DNA of 6,215 bases, taken from positions 1 through 6,215 of the forward strand of contig CALGHA010000146.1 of the NCBI GenBank assembly GCA_937915835.1. Reading direction: 5' to 3'. A program made the translations under genes and the position numbers. Shown here one piece after another: positions 5,558 through 6,215 of the stretch (position 1 is its first letter; each line of letters begins with the position of its first letter). Under the pieces are notes generated by a model that was not told the origin of the DNA, searched no databases, and worked only from the letters and a program-made list of their open reading frames with translations. Source of the stretch: an uncultured Fretibacterium sp. GTDB lineage: Bacteria; Synergistota; Synergistia; Synergistales; Aminobacteriaceae.

Positions 5558-5952
5558 TTATAGCCCGGAAATTCCCCTTCTCTGTCGTCAACATTATCGC
5601 TGAGCTCCTTAATTTCGGCCTGAATTTCCGTCGTGTCTTCAGCAATCTTCGCGAGATATTCACGCAATTCGTTTTCAGTCATTGATTCGTGATAATGGCT
5701 CACTAACAAATCATAGCCGACGCGTCGAACCCCAACTTGCAGAAAAACAAGGCCCTGTTCCGTGAAACTCTCATTAATGTAAAAGCCAGCCTCATTCTTT
5801 GTTCCGGGAATATCCAGCCCCACACAAAACGGTAATCTCTGCTTGCCAAGATGTTCATCTAAAACTTTCATTGCCTTCTTGATTAACTCGTCAAGCGTCG
5901 CTTTCTTCTTCAAGCCTAAAAATTTCATCACCTTTTGAATTAATTTTTTCAT
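5554..5952 (-). CDS. Conserved-looking hypothetical protein of 132 residues, next to recX
   Basis: I do not recognise the family. The N-terminus (1-17) is a basic amphipathic stretch rich in Lys, Leu and Phe. Residues 18-36 look helical. Residues 38-90 form a mixed beta-type core with PFCVGLDIPG, GFYINESF and GLVFLQVGVRRVGYDLLVSHYHE. Residues 92-120 are a charged helix with coiled-coil character, and the tail is acidic. There is no signal peptide or membrane segment, so it is probably cytoplasmic. The ATG lies 2 bp after the recX stop, and the GAGGAG serving as Shine-Dalgarno is inside the recX 3' end, so the two are surely co-transcribed and probably coupled. The link to recX suggests nothing firm about function. 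Its codons 8-14 resemble the recX-gene junction at DNA level. Confidence 0.8.
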   Translation of the reverse strand: MKKLIQKVMKFLGLKKKATLDELIKKAMKVLDEHLGKQRLPFCVGLDIPGTKNEAGFYINESFTEQGLVFLQVGVRRVGYDLLVSHYHESMTENELREYLAKIAEDTTEIQAEIKELSDNVDDREGEFPGYN

Positions 5953-5967
5953 GCCTAAAATTTCATC
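5909..5967. repeat. Imperfect 20-base direct repeat at the recX / hypothetical gene junction
   Basis: 5909-5929 and 5948-5967 match at all positions except one substitution and one single-base indel, 39 bases apart. On the minus strand both read GATGAAATTTT(T)AGGC(A/T)TGAA. One copy spans the recX stop and the next gene's ATG; the other encodes residues 8-14 (VMKFLGL) of that gene. The missing T in the junction copy is what places TAG in frame as the recX stop. Confidence 0.6.
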
Positions 5968-6215
5968 TCCTCTTCTTCGTTTAATGCCGAACGTACAGCC
6001 CTGCTCGAAAATCCCCGCGATAAAAGCCTGTTCATGATTTTTCGCTCATCAATCCCGGTTTTACGCAGAGACTTCACAATTTCACTTGCACGCTCAATTT
6101 CACTTTCTGCTTCTTCCAGTGCCGAATTAATATCATCACGAGAAACTCCGCGCATTGAGAGTTCATGAGAAATTTTCAGATTTCCCCAGCTCAAATGACC
6201 GTCAACAAAAAGTTT
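5955..6215 (-). CDS. recX: RecX-family regulatory protein (C-terminal part; 5' end outside the window)
   Basis: RecX proteins bind RecA filaments and limit RecA recombinase and coprotease activity in the cytoplasm. The visible 86 residues show two of the three-helix RecX repeats: KLFVDGHLSWGNLKISHEL followed by SMRGVSRDDINSALEE, then IVKSLRKTGIDERKIMNRL and LLSRGFSSRAVRSALNEE, with the typical spacing of basic LxxRGF/V and SxxxIxxAL elements. A TTG at 6194 could be read as a start, but the frame continues in good RecX sequence (KLFVDGH) to the edge, so this is an internal Leu and the gene is cut by the window. The acidic end EEEEMKF precedes TAG, two bases before the next ATG. Family call is by motif and layout, without a search. 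Confidence 0.78.
   Translation of the reverse strand, partial: KLFVDGHLSWGNLKISHELSMRGVSRDDINSALEEAESEIERASEIVKSLRKTGIDERKIMNRLLSRGFSSRAVRSALNEEEEMKF

Noticed and set aside
6192..6194. TTG at 6194 as the start of the RecX-like gene
   Set aside because: The frame stays open to the window edge with RecX-like residues (KLFVDGH) before it, and no ribosome binding site is visible. It is read as an internal Leu of a truncated gene.

Overview
The window most likely comes from a member of the Synergistota (Synergistetes), probably an anaerobic, host- or sediment-associated one. The best clue is the C-terminus of the leucine-rich-repeat (LRR) protein: Gly run, GGCNSG, hydrophobic stretch, KFLRKR. This has the layout of the Synerg-CTERM sorting signal known from that phylum. 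The AT-leaning composition, AAGGAGG-type ribosome binding sites and cysteine-bearing LRR protein with an EF-hand-like N-terminus fit, but they are not diagnostic alone. The assignment rests on motif recognition, not on a search.

Left part (1-2233, plus strand): a two-component system, an OmpR/PhoB-family response regulator whose 3' end overlaps the start of a BaeS-like membrane histidine kinase. Upstream is a divergent promoter region. At the extreme left edge, on the minus strand, a further gene begins; only seven codons are inside the window, but it has a clear AAGGAGG site. Between the two starts are four RTGAAM hexamers at exact 11-bp spacing, the layout expected for a tandem-dimer PhoB/OmpR-type regulator. 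The likeliest reading is that the regulator controls itself and the divergent gene.

Middle (2283-3374, plus strand): an FMN-dependent nitronate monooxygenase / 2-nitropropane dioxygenase family protein, 49 bp after the kinase and possibly co-transcribed with it. It converges on the LRR gene across a 97-bp gap holding a bidirectional terminator hairpin.

Right part (3472-6215, minus strand): reading leftward from the right edge come the 3' part of recX, a 132-residue protein of unknown function 2 bp later, then a promoter-like sequence and a roughly 170-nt leader before the 627-residue secreted LRR protein. The leader holds the most unusual local signal of the window: a ten-codon open frame with its own Shine-Dalgarno-like sequence, whose middle is a run of ten C encoding Pro-Pro-Pro. 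An inverted repeat overlaps the end of the C run, and an AU-rich hairpin lies just before the LRR ribosome binding site. This could be a leader-peptide or slippage-based switch for the surface protein, but that is inference.

No CRISPR array, insertion sequence, tRNA or rRNA was seen.
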